Of a stretch of DNA of 64,000 nt, positions 44,418-55,262 are shown in pieces; within the stretch, counting starts at the first letter, position 1, and every line of letters starts with the position of its first letter. This DNA is from Harmothoe impar (Eukaryota; Annelida; Polychaeta; Phyllodocida; Polynoidae). The stretch covers positions 84,754,622 to 84,818,621 of the forward strand of contig OX381709.1 of NCBI GenBank assembly GCA_947462335.1, given 5' to 3'. The position numbers were made by a program, and so were the translations under genes. Under the pieces are notes generated by a model. That model did no database searches and was not told the origin of the DNA. It saw nothing but the letters and a program-made list of their open reading frames with translations.

Positions 44418-45839
44418 TCAGTCATAGGTGTCTAGAGCAGCAGCAGCAGCAGCATCTTCAGCAGCAGCAGCAGCAGCAGCCGCGTCATAAGTGTCTAGAG
44501 CAGTAGCCACGTCATAGATGACTAGTGCAGCAGCAGCAGCAGCATCTTCAGCAGCAGCAGCAGCAGCAGCAGCATCATAGGTGTCTAGAGCAGGAGTAGC
44601 AGGAGTGTCATAGGTGTCTAGAGCAGTGGCAGCAGCAGCAGCAGCAGCATCATAGGTGTCTAGAGCAGGAGTAGCAGGAGCGTCATAGGTGTCTAGAGCA
44701 GTGGCAGCAGCAGCAGCAGCAGCATCATAGGTGTCTAGAGCAGGAGTAGCAGGAGCGTCATAGGTGTCTAGAGCAGTGGCAGCAGCAGTAGCAGCAGCGG
44801 CAGCAGCAGTAGCAGCAGCAGCATCAACAGTATCTTCAGCAAAAGCAGCAGCAGCCGCGTCATAGGTGTCTAGAGCAGTGGCAGCAGCAGTAGCAGCAGC
44901 GGCAGCAGCAGTAGCAGCAGCAGCATCAACAGTATCTTCAGCAAAAGCAGCAGCAGCCGCGTCATAGGTGTCTAGAGCAGCGGCAGCAGCATCTTCAGCA
45001 GCAGCAGCAGCAGTAGCAGCAGCGGCAGCAGTATCTTCAGCAGCAGCAGCGTCATAGGTGTCTAGAGCAGCAGCGTCATAGGTGTCTAGAGCATCAGCCG
45101 CAGCAGCAGCAGCATCTTCAGCAGCAGCAGCAGCGGCAGCAGCAGCCTCATCAGCAGCAGTAGCAGCAGCAGCAGCAACATCTTGAGCATCAACAGCAGC
45201 TTCAGCAAAAGCAAAAGCCCGTAACTTAGCATCATGGGCATCAGCTATAGCCGTAACAGCGACACTGCGACTAGCAGAAGCAAAACAGGCTATTTGTTTA
45301 GCAGCTGTACAAGCATTAATAGCATTAGCCCTAGCAGCAGCCGCAACAGCGGCACTTTTAGCAGTCGTTGCAGCATCAGTAGCAGCAGCATCGGTAGCAA
45401 GAGCGGAAACAGTAGCAAAAAGATTAGCAGCACGAGCAGCAGCGGCGAGAGTAACAGCAACGTTGTTAGCAGCATTGGCAACTTCGTATGCTGCATGTGT
45501 AGCACGAACAGCGATACGAGCTTCACGTTTTGCACGAGCAGCAGCATTAGCTGCAGAAGTAGCCCTCACACTTTCCAGCCACCCGTACGAATCTTGATAA
45601 AAACCAACTTCCACCTTACGAGCTTCACGTTTTGCACGAGCAGCAGCATTAGCTGCAGAAGTAGCCCTCACACTTTCCAGCCACCCGTACGAATCTTGAT
45701 AAAAACTAACCTCCACCTTGCTACTTGTTGACTCATCAGTAAACATGGACGTCTCCTCATGTGGTGTTGTCGCGGCTCTGTAGTAGTGTTGGGATTGCTC
45801 ACATTCGGTAGAACGTAGAGTGATTCCTGATGACGCCAT
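44418..45839 (-). CDS. Alanine-rich repeat protein of AGTAGT element 2
   Basis: 473 codons from ATG at 45,839. The N-terminal ~50 residues are mixed. Then a 35-residue segment (VEVxFYQDSYGWLESVRAT... AARAKREAR) occurs twice in tandem, nearly identical. It is followed by ~110 residues of Ala-rich helix with regular charged positions, and a C-terminal ~260 residues of poly-Ala blocks punctuated by LDTYDA, AEDAAA and AEDTVDAA. No signal peptide or membrane segment. The low-complexity half arises from GCA/GCT repeats, yet the frame stays open and the N-terminal half is not simple repeat, so it looks like a real gene. No family recognised; a helical structural or condensate-like role would be speculation. 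Confidence 0.55.
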   Translation of the reverse strand: MASSGITLRSTECEQSQHYYRAATTPHEETSMFTDESTSSKVEVSFYQDSYGWLESVRATSAANAAARAKREARKVEVGFYQDSYGWLESVRATSAANAAARAKREARIAVRATHAAYEVANAANNVAVTLAAAARAANLFATVSALATDAAATDAATTAKSAAVAAAARANAINACTAAKQIACFASASRSVAVTAIADAHDAKLRAFAFAEAAVDAQDVAAAAATAADEAAAAAAAAAEDAAAAAADALDTYDAAALDTYDAAAAEDTAAAAATAAAAAEDAAAAALDTYDAAAAAFAEDTVDAAAATAAAAAATAAATALDTYDAAAAAFAEDTVDAAAATAAAAAATAAATALDTYDAPATPALDTYDAAAAAAATALDTYDAPATPALDTYDAAAAAAATALDTYDTPATPALDTYDAAAAAAAAEDAAAAAALVIYDVATALDTYDAAAAAAAAEDAAAAAALDTYD

Positions 45840-46724
45840 GCTGAAGGTGGTTGAAGAAGTGTGTGGGACTCATGTTTCACTCTCGCTTATGTACTAGGCT
45901 CCGAGATAAGCTTCTTAACTCAGGAGGAAAACTCTCACTAGGAAGGCGACCGGCTGTCTACCTGTGTAGGCGCGGGTTCGTTACATCTTTAATCCTGTTC
46001 GACCCTCCGAGGAAATACATGAAAAAACAAAAGACTCGAATCCGCAGACAGTAGGAAGCTATAAGGAGCTTAACTCGTGTTTGATTTAAGCTGTCTACCA
46101 CACGCACGCGCTTGTAGTCACAGCTAGAGTGGCAGACTTCTGTCCGCCCGCTGGCGCATGACAATACCCCCTGTAGTTTGTTTTTTTGCATACACAGTTG
46201 ACTAGCATCTTAAGCTCTTACTCAGCTATAAGCCCATATACATGTAACGCGCATTACTCTTCTCTAGGGTAATTATCAGATCGATTTAAGGGTGGAAAGG
46301 GCCTTAGGTGATGTAGATCCCTCTCTAGCTGAAAACAGGCTTAGACTATAGCATGTAGGCAGCTGGCCGCGTTAAACACCCCTGTAGTTTTTTGTATACA
46401 CTCTCGATCCCCTCTCCTAGGTGAAACAAAAGCTTAGAAGATGAGGTGATCCGGCCACTGGCTGGCGCGTCACACCTGGCGTTAATCACCCCCTGTAGGC
46501 TTTGTATACGCTCTCTAAGTGAAAAACAAAAAAAGCTCCCTCCACGGGCTGGCGCGTCACACCTGTCGTTAAAACGCCCCCTGGAGTCTTAGTATACACA
46601 GGTGCCCCGCCTTATCTATTCACCAGCTATAAGCCCATATACGCGTACATGCGATTTTTGATACCCTCTCTGGAATAGGGTGGGGCTCAAGGTGAAAACA
46701 AGATTAGTCCATTCGCTCTCTCAG

Positions 46725-46790
46725 CTATATAAAGAGCCTCAATTGTTCTTGCAACAGCACTTCACCACCGGTACACTATCAGTCACGAGG
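46725..46790 (+). promoter_or_regulatory. Shared TATA-box promoter of the AGTAGT family (element 2 copy)
   Basis: CTATATAAAGAGCCTCA then CACTATCAGTCACGAGGCAGA, conserved with 12,254-12,320. It precedes the small spliced gene. Confidence 0.55.
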
Positions 46791-46804
46791 CAGATGTTTG
46801 CGGC

Positions 46805-46840
46805 ATGGGTCATACAGGTTACCTACTAATAGCGGTTTGG
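46805..46840 (+). CDS. Small element 2 gene, exon 1
   Basis: ATG at 46,805 gives MGHTGYLLIAVW and ends at donor GTGAGT with phase 0, ~70 bp after the TATA box. Exon 2 at 47,037 continues in the same phase. In element 1 the corresponding stretch has a 2-nt difference and soon hits a stop, so that copy is broken or this exon is not coding. Confidence 0.35.
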
Positions 46841-47036
46841 GTGAGTAGATCACTTTTTTTCCCCCTAAAAAACAACAAAAAAAACCACTTATGACTCAGG
46901 TATGTATATGTAGCACTGTTAGTGTAAGTACACAGTAGATCTACTGTACTATAGACTCGGCCCTCTGAAGACGGCGGAAGCGCGTTAATGCGCGGGTCTG
47001 TGGCGGCGTCACTTGTTTTTTATTCTAACTAAAAAG

Positions 47037-47210
47037 TCAGAAGTCGATCTACGACCTATCAAAGACAAATTTGTGATAAGTTTCAAACTAAATAAGAGAC
47101 AGTTTGAGCGTCTCTTAGTCGCTGTCAAAGATGCGAATAACGAACGCGCTGAGGGCGGGGTTCAGGTCACGTATAGTTCCTTGCTCTTTCGTCAGATGGC
47201 GCCACAATAG
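47037..47210 (+). CDS. Small element 2 gene, exon 2 (C-terminal exon)
   Basis: Preceded by TTATTCTAACT (branch-point-like) and AAAAAG. It encodes SEVDLRPIKDKFVISFKLNK, then RQFERLLVAVKDANNERAEG and TYSSLLFRQMAPQ, and a TAG stop. The final 12 residues recur in both element 1 copies. Basic and mixed; no family recognised. The predicted whole protein is ~69 residues. Confidence 0.5.
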   Translation, partial: SEVDLRPIKDKFVISFKLNKRQFERLLVAVKDANNERAEGGVQVTYSSLLFRQMAPQ

Positions 47211-47640
47211 GGGATTTGTACATTCCTACGATGCTCGCGAACATTTCAACGCATAATGAGCTATATAGGCAACAAAGTGTGCTTCTGAATATATTAAAAT
47301 ATAAAAACAATTCAATATTGTGTATTTCTGATAGAAATGAGGCAGTTTCTTTGAATACCAACTAAACTATAGCGAGATGAAAAATACCCACACCATATCT
47401 AAGGCTTTATAAAAGATACATAGGCAGAAACTCTCGCCGAGTAGGTAATCTGAAAAACGAAACCAACTCGTTGGTGCCACAAGGGCCCCCACCCAACGGG
47501 GGCCTTTTGAGCTCAGGCATGTTGTTTCTCAACACTAGGTGAACTTAATTACGCCCATGTTGAGTAGCATCTACTAACCAACTGACCAGTGTCAGTTGGT
47601 TGGCCCCTCTTTAGGGGCCACACAATAAATAAAGAATAGA
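47211..47640 (+). promoter_or_regulatory. Conserved hairpin-rich 3' UTR and polyadenylation region
   Basis: High similarity to 12,775-13,180 and 13,865-14,330 for the first ~230 nt and at the 3' end. Variable middle hairpins keep their position but not sequence: GGCCCCC/GGGGGCC (47,483-47,503) here, ACACGGC/GCCGTGT in copy 2. All copies end in an identical 18-nt stem-loop, GGCCCCTCTTTAGGGGCC (here 47,602-47,619), followed by ACACAATAAA. Confidence 0.6.
47602..47619 (+). terminator. Invariant 7-bp stem-loop followed by ACACA and AATAAA
   Basis: GGCCCCT-CTTT-AGGGGCC then ACACAATAAATAAAGAATA. It resembles the histone mRNA 3' stem-loop in size, U-A closing pair and trailing ACACA, but has a 7-bp rather than 6-bp stem and a CTTT loop. 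Confidence 0.5.
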
Positions 47641-47890
47641 GACCTAGAGGGAACGTTCACAAACGTCTCCCCTTCGGCCTACGGGGTGGGTGGGTCTTTG
47701 GGTTTAGTGACAAAACAGCGACATGGCAGTTCTCTTTTTTTTTTCCAAGTCTACATATTATTTATGATTAAAAAAATTTAAAAAAAAAAACCACGCTAAT
47801 AAAGTGCGCTGATCAAAAAACTGAATAGAAAAATAACCAAAAATAGGTTGGTAGCTGATCGGTCGTTGTCACACGTGCAGAAAATTTACT

Positions 47891-49140
47891 GCATATCGGA
47901 CCAGGGGATAGTCTGGCAGCGACCCGCCACCCCGTCCACAAGCTGTGTACAGCACCCCGTTTCTCTTTGTCCATATTGGCTAAAAAAAACGGGACATTGT
48001 TGACTTGCTATTTTACCCGTCTGGGTCTTATTAATTAAACCACCTCGTGTTGACCCTGTGGGGCAGCGGGTACATGGAATAAACGTGTCCAAGTGCACGC
48101 TATCTAACACATAACCGAAGGTTACTGAGTTATGTAATAATAGTTATGTAATAATAACTGACCTATGAGGTCGCCAGTCAGTTTGCCGTGATTATTTTGA
48201 CACACTCTCAGTTACTCGTAGCACATCTAATACATAATTAGACTCAGCCTCATATAAGACAGTCTCGGCCACGCAGGCTGCATATCGGACCAGGGAGATA
48301 GTCTGGCAGTGACCCACCAGCCCGTCCACAACCTGTGTACAGCACCCCATGTCTCTTTGTCCATATTGGCTTAAAAAAAAAAACACAAAAAAACAGGTCA
48401 TTGTGACTTTGGCTATTTTACCCGTCTGGGTCTTATTATTTAAATCACCTCGTCTTGACCCTGTGGGGCAGTGGGTATATGGAATAACCGTGTCCAAGTG
48501 TACTCTATCTAACACATAACCAAAGGTTACTGAGTTATGTAATAATAACCACCCTATGATCCTATGAAGGCGCCAGTCAGTTTGCCGTGATTATTTTGAC
48601 ATACTCTCAGTTACTCGTAGGGTATCTAATACATAGTTAGACTCAGCATCATATAAGACAGGCTCGCCACGCCGGCTGCATATCGGACCAGGGAGATAGT
48701 CTGGCAGTGACCCACCAGCCCGTCCACAACCTGTGTACAGCACCCCGTGTCTCTTTGTCCATATTGGCTAAAAAAAAAACCAAAAAACAGGTCATTGTTG
48801 ACTTTGGCTATTTTACCCGTCTGGGTCTTATTATTTAAATCACCTCGTCTTGACCCTGTGGGGCAGCGGGTATATGGAATAACCGTGTCCAAGTGTACTC
48901 TATCTAACACATAACCAAAGGTTACTGAGTTATGTATAATAACCACTCTATGATCCTATGAAGACGCCAGTCAGTTTGCCGTGATTATTTTGACATACTC
49001 TCAGTTACTCGTAGGGTATCTAATACATAGTTAGACTCAGCATCATATAAGACAGGCTCGGCCGCGCCAGCCGCATATCGTACCAGAGGGATAGTCTGGC
49101 AGCAACCCGCCATCCCGTCTACAATCTGTGTACAGCAGTC
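47891..49140. repeat. ~395-bp tandem repeat, three full units plus a partial fourth
   Basis: GCATATCGGACCAGGG restarts at 47,891, 48,280, 48,678 and (as GCATATCGTACCAG) 49,073. Each unit has a minus-strand open frame (VHLDT.IPYTRCPTGS ... QYGQRDTGCCTQVVDGL) that is similar in all copies, suggesting either an amplified exon or a shared open phase. Confidence 0.85.
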
Positions 49141-50020
<880 letters not shown>

Positions 50021-50023
50021 TGG

Positions 50024-50422
50024 TCATAACGCGTGGCAGTCCTTCAGCAGCTCCTCCAGCACGGCGGGCGGTAGTCCTTCCTCCATGCAGACTTGCTGCT
50101 TGACCTGCTCCACGCACCGGCGGATGAGTTGATCAGCGACGTTCTCGATCAGCTCATCCACCACACCCTCTGCTTCAGCAGCAGTCCGCTGTCTCTCCTC
50201 TCTCTGTAGCGAGGCAAAGAACTGCTTCTCCACGGCCGCATCGATCATAGATCGAGAAACGGCCACGAAGTTCTGTCTCTCCGCCTCCTCTCTCTGTTGC
50301 ACGGCTACGAATTCCTTCTCCACGGCCGCATCGATCATAGATCGAGAAACGGCCACGAAGTTCACTCCGTGAGCCATTTTGTCGAACTGACTTCCTAGCC
50401 GCCTGAGAGATGCTGACGTCAC
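50024..50422 (-). CDS. Small element 2 ORF with tandemly duplicated motif
   Basis: 132 codons from ATG at 50,422; a second in-frame ATG (MAHGVNF) lies 15 residues in. The segment NFVAVSRSMIDAAVEK plus a QREE tail occurs twice, ~30 residues apart, nearly identical in DNA, followed by an acidic, helix-prone C-terminus (ELIENVADQLIRRCVEQVKQ...). No signal peptide or membrane segment. No family recognised. Like the Ala-rich protein it contains a recent in-frame tandem duplication. Confidence 0.45.
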   Translation of the reverse strand: MTSASLRRLGSQFDKMAHGVNFVAVSRSMIDAAVEKEFVAVQQREEAERQNFVAVSRSMIDAAVEKQFFASLQREERQRTAAEAEGVVDELIENVADQLIRRCVEQVKQQVCMEEGLPPAVLEELLKDCHAL

Positions 50423-50517
50423 ACTATTTTCGACGACGCTATGACGCGCACGAGGTAGACAGACGACGTCGTTTCACTTCCTTATTTGGAGTTTGGGATC
50501 TTTTGACACCGAAGTCA

Positions 50518-50729
50518 TACCGTACGGTCGCGATAAAGCAACTAGTGTTGAAAAGCGTGCCGGTCTTTTATAAGCGCCGGAGTATAAGAGCCTCCAAATG
50601 TTTTTTCTCAAGCACTAAAATCGCGACTTTGAATAAGCGCCAGCGCCTGGCTTGTATATAGCTCCTGAGTAAGAACTTCACCGAATTGAAAAGCCCTCCC
50701 TCAGAGCTCTTAATCGCGACAGTACGGTA
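50518..50729. mobile_element. MITE with TACCGTACGGTCGCGAT ends
   Basis: TACCGTACGGTCGCGATAAAG at the left and CTTAATCGCGACAGTACGGTA at the right; related to 41,406-41,580. Confidence 0.75.
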
Positions 50730-52575
50730 CAAATCTGATGTCAACCCGCGCCAAAAACAAAAAAGGTGTTCCGGTCACACGTACCTACGACGAGCGACCT
50801 TCAGCTATCACCACGTGAAGAGTGGGAAATAAATTTTGTACGGCAAGAAAACTGAAAACTGATAACGATTCCATTAGATAAGTATTTGGTTCCAATCTAT
50901 GGCGAGATATTTCCACCAAAGCGATTGATTTATATGTCTGTAAGGTTCAGCTCTCCAACACTCTCCAATGTCCGCCGGTGCACGACGGTCGCCGCCCATC
51001 ATTAGTCACAACTAAACTTCTGCTGGAGAGTGAAAGTTACGTTGAGTCTTGAGGTGCGCAGAGATACTATCTGCCGCAGCCTGATTTTAGTTCGACGCTA
51101 TTTAGATAACCGCCCCATTTAAAATCTCTCTCTCGATCCTAGTAAAGGAAAAAAAAGGCTAGAGTTTATCATGGACGCGTCTCAGTTTCAGTCAAGCCGT
51201 AAAGTGAAGAACCAGAGCTTGTACATATTCCCACGTGGTGAGGGGTGACCCCGCGGGGCGTTCAGTTAGTACTGAGTCTATAGTACTGAGTCTATACTCA
51301 AGGTCAAGTTCCACTCTCTAAACAGAGCTTTAGCGACTCCGTCATATAGACTAGACCGCGCGCGCGATTTTTTTTTGCTGAAGCAGCTAATCGATGGAAG
51401 AGTAGAGAACAGGTGCTCGACCAAAAATCTGCTTCAGAGGCTTGTTATCAGGTATTAACAGTTAAATCAAAATATTTCAAAACATCCAGAAAAGCAGAAT
51501 AACATGTCCTACGGGCTACAGCCGGGCACTGACGAGCAGACGGCGCTGACGTCATTTCAATCAGGTCACAGGGCTCTTTAGACACCTTTTCTGTAAGACC
51601 CGTCTCATACCTTAGTATATAATACCGTAAACACCGGTGATTAGTATATGATCACATTGGAGTCGCGGATCCACGAAGAGGCTGAATAAGCCTCGCGCGG
51701 ACCCGCCACTTGAAAATGTGACATAATCTTACTATGCGCTTTGTTTTGTTTTTGTTTCTATTTACAACAGCAAACATTTCAAACAACCTATTGTTTTTTT
51801 AAAATGATGAAAAATCAGCCCAAAAAAAAAGTAAACATTTTAGAGCTAAATTTGTGGAGGATAGCCGGACATGCTGATGTCACTAGACCCCTAAATTCGA
51901 TATGGTGACATGGGCATTTTCTTAAAATTCGATACGACGACACGGGCACGGACATCTAAGTGACATGGGACATGTGGCATTTCTTGAGTCCCACATGTGC
52001 CATGGACCATAGTGACATGAGGAAAAAAAAAAAAAAAAATGTTCAAAGAGTGCATCAGAAAAGTGCCATTTCAAGCCTAAACATTTCGCCAAATTTTTTT
52101 TTTCTCTTGGATGGTACTCGGTTTTGCAGTGTCTGGGTCCTTAAAAATGTACCAGAATGCTCAAATTCGGGTTCTAAATATTTTCAAAAAACGTTTTCTC
52201 CCTTAGTGACGTGTGACATGGACATTTCTTAAATTCGACATACGGCTGCATGGGGAGGACCCACCCGTCAAGGGCCCCATGATGACTCATACCCGCCGCG
52301 TTCAAACTAGCGTGGTGGTTATAGGTAGACCTTCTTTCAGTATCCACGTGACCAGATCCATCGCCGTCTCTTGAGCAACAGTAACCGAGGTAACTAGGGT
52401 TATTGTTATCCGGTCCGTAAGACGACAGTCTAAGACGGTGTGTAGTCGCGTTTTGCTCTCCCTAATACTCTAATTCAAGTCGAGTTACCGCTAACCCCTA
52501 CAAAAAGAGGGTCATTTGTGTAATTCAAAAGGCGTTCCTTTGTTAGCAATGAGGGGGTCGTTCTATTCATTGATT

Positions 52576-52611
<36 letters not shown>

Positions 52612-53130
52612 TTTACAACAACAAGTCAAAGTACAGTCAATCAACCGAGATCCTTTCTACTCCGTGGGGGTGTAGAAGGATCTCCCCCCTGAGGTTACAA
52701 AGTCACCTCTTTATTTAAAGGGTTACAGGTCGCAAAGTCGCTTTCGCTTTCGCTTACAAGTCACAAAGTCGCATGAAATATTCAAGTCAAAAAGTCAAAT
52801 TCATCAACTATCAGCACAGTCGTTTGAAAAGCATCAAGTCACCGAAAAACTCCTCTACAGTCACCTCCGACTCGCCTCCTCCCTACCCCCCTAAAGGGGG
52901 GTAGAGAGGAAGCGATTCCCTAGAGATCAGATAATTTTTTTTTTTTTTTTCTCCCGAGCAGACCCTAAAAGCCCCCCCTCCCCCCCAAGTGCCCGCCCAC
53001 CCCATAAATAGTGCCCCCCTCCCCCCCTCCCCTCCCCATGCATCTTAAAGTGCCCCCCTCCCCCCCTCCCCTCCTCCCCTCGCCCCTTATAGAAGCCTCC
53101 CATTAGCTAGTCCAAGTCATGTGACCAAAA
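50730..53130. other. Element 2 internal sequence, no gene seen
   Basis: 51,895-52,240 holds the GACATG/AAATTCGACAT microrepeats. 52,568-52,610 is a poly-T tract. Hairpins GAGATCCTT.CTAC/GTAG.AGGATCTC (~52,650) and CTACCCCCC/GGGGGGTAG (~52,885) are present. 52,960-53,090 is the C-run block related to element 1's inner TIR (CCCATGCATCTTAAAGTGC). Confidence 0.5.
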
Positions 53131-53139
53131 GGGAGGCGT

Positions 53140-53645
53140 AGTCTGTCTATTGTCTATATTATGCAAATGAGGGAGGGGGTCAGGTCACGTGACCAAGGGA
53201 GTGTGGCCTATTTTCTAAATAAAGAGCGCTTCCGGTCACGTGACCAAGGGGTGTGGTCCTATTATGCAAATGAAAGAGTCACGTGATCCATGATTATGCA
53301 AATGAGGGAGTCACCTGACCAAATGGAAGCCACTGATTGGCTGGTGATCAAAGGGGCGTAGTCTACTATGCAAATGAGGGGGTCACGTGATCAAGGGGGC
53401 GTGGTCTATTATGCAAATGAGAGGGTCACGTGGGGGTCACGTGACCAAATGGTGGCCCCTGATTGGCTGGTGATCAAGGGGGTGTGGCCTATTACGTAAT
53501 TATGCAAATGAGGGGCGTGGCCTATTACGTAATTATGCAAATGAGGGGGTCACGTGACCAAATGGAGGCCTCTGATTGGCTGCATGTCGATTGAGTAATA
53601 AACAGTACTTAACTATAGTCCCGTTCCGATACATACTATACTACT
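53140..53645. repeat. Right TIR of AGTAGT element 2
   Basis: Inverted match to the left TIR with octamer, CCAAT and CACGTG units; about 100 bp longer inward than the left arm because of repeat-number differences. Confidence 0.85.
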
Positions 53646-53793
53646 CACCTGAGAGCGGCACACGGTCACCTGAAGAGGACCTGCGCCCTCTCCCGGGAAC
53701 TGTGTGCACTAGCTCCAGGTGGAGAAGCCGAGTAAACAGACGTTACCCGGAAATACCGTGTATGAGATTAATATGTAATATCATGCCCCTACA
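53646..53793 (-). mobile_element. Gypsy 3' LTR, proximal (U3) part
   Basis: Begins on the minus strand TGTAGGGGCATGATATTAC just after a polypurine tract (AGGGGGGGTAG, 53,794-53,804) and is cut by AGTAGT element 2 at 53,646. Confidence 0.75.
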
Positions 53794-53804
53794 CTACCCC
53801 CCCT
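53794..53804 (-). promoter_or_regulatory. Gypsy polypurine tract
   Basis: TAGGGGGGGTAG on the minus strand directly upstream of the LTR's TG; the expected plus-strand primer site for reverse transcription. Confidence 0.6.
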
Positions 53805-55262
53805 AGACAAAACTAGGTGGTAACGAACATATATACTGTTTTCCTAGTACATAGAAAACCTTTTAGAACAACGACTTTATAGTTATTGTCTATACAGTAA
53901 CTAGGGGCGTAACATATTACACGACATACTACACAAGCGAGATCATCAAACTCAATATAAATATGGCATTACACTGTAATAGCAACCATAATAGATGATT
54001 TAGGTATGTTTTATGACAAGTGAATATAATATCATACATACAATCGAACGGCTTGACACATTTCGATATGACTTCCTTATGAAGTTTCTTTACTCGGTTA
54101 AAAAAATGCGCGTGGGGTGTGTATATATTTAAGTTGAACAGAAAAGTTATTAAAAACCAGTCCTGATAAGGACTCACAACCACCAGCGTCTTACATTGAT
54201 TTGTGATTTAATGAAAACATTCACACAATGGATAACAGTAACCACAGCCTTTGTTTTAAGCCGGGTAATCCGATTATATAACCGGAGTATTAATATCTCT
54301 CGCAACATACAACAGAGTCAACACACACGACAATACCTGGCGGTATATTTAGTATATACACATAGTCTTAACGACTTCATATAAACATTACGGGTAGCCA
54401 CGTTTCCTAGCTTATCAGATCATACAATCTTCATATGTAGCATATTATGAAACCTGATTCATAAGGTAAATATGAGAATACCTTATTGGAACACCTGAGG
54501 TGATATGTATCACATAATAATGATATTTTATATATTAAAAACGTTTTAATGAGTAACCTGGCAGTGTACCCGGAAACCCTTACAATTAAATATAGCTTAC
54601 TGGTGATCTAGTTGTGGTCAAGGTGCTCTCCGCTTCTAATAGACGAATGAGTGAGGTGCTCTCCTCTTCTTAATACTGTTTCTTGGATAAATATCACCCG
54701 AAGGTAAGTTCATATATATACAGCTCGATAAGTATCCCGTCCTTGCTCCAGTAAAGTTCATGGCATATATAACTATAATCCGGCTGGAAACCACGAGTAC
54801 TGTCCGTTTAACACGTAATCCTAGCTCCAGGAATGTTCATGAAATATATAAGTAGATCTGGAACCACGAGCATTGTCTGTTTGACACGTAATCCTTTGGA
54901 CGGGAACAGTTTATAACTCAGCATAATAGTATCAGGAACACATCATGGTAACGTATCCCAAAAGTTAGTTTCAGGGACGTTAGTTTGGTAGCTTCCCGGT
55001 GGAGTCCTGATTCCCCATCGGTAGGCTATAGTTGAGAGTTGAGTAGTTAGGTAAGTCCAGAGCTTCCACGGAAGGTTCCCCCCGCGTTGATCCATATGCC
55101 TCTAAAAAGATGCCCCTCCCCTCAAAAAGGGATACCCCGTCATAAACAATTTATGACGTCAGATTAAATGAAACAACAATTAATCTATCCGGAAACTATT
55201 ATAGTTCCCTCCTCTATTCCTAAAAGAATTAGAAATAGACTCAGAACCTTTTATTAGTCTTT
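53805..55262 (-). other. 3' untranslated part of the Gypsy element
   Basis: ~1.46 kb between the third ORF's stop and the polypurine tract, AT-rich, with a duplicated segment (around 54,770-54,900: GGAACCACGAG(C/T)A(C/T)TGTC...TTAACACGTAATCC). No ORF. Confidence 0.6.

Noticed and set aside
47602..47619. Calling the stem-loop a histone mRNA 3' end
   Set aside because: Stem is 7 bp with loop CTTT and an AATAAA follows; canonical histone ends have a 6-bp stem and no poly(A) signal.
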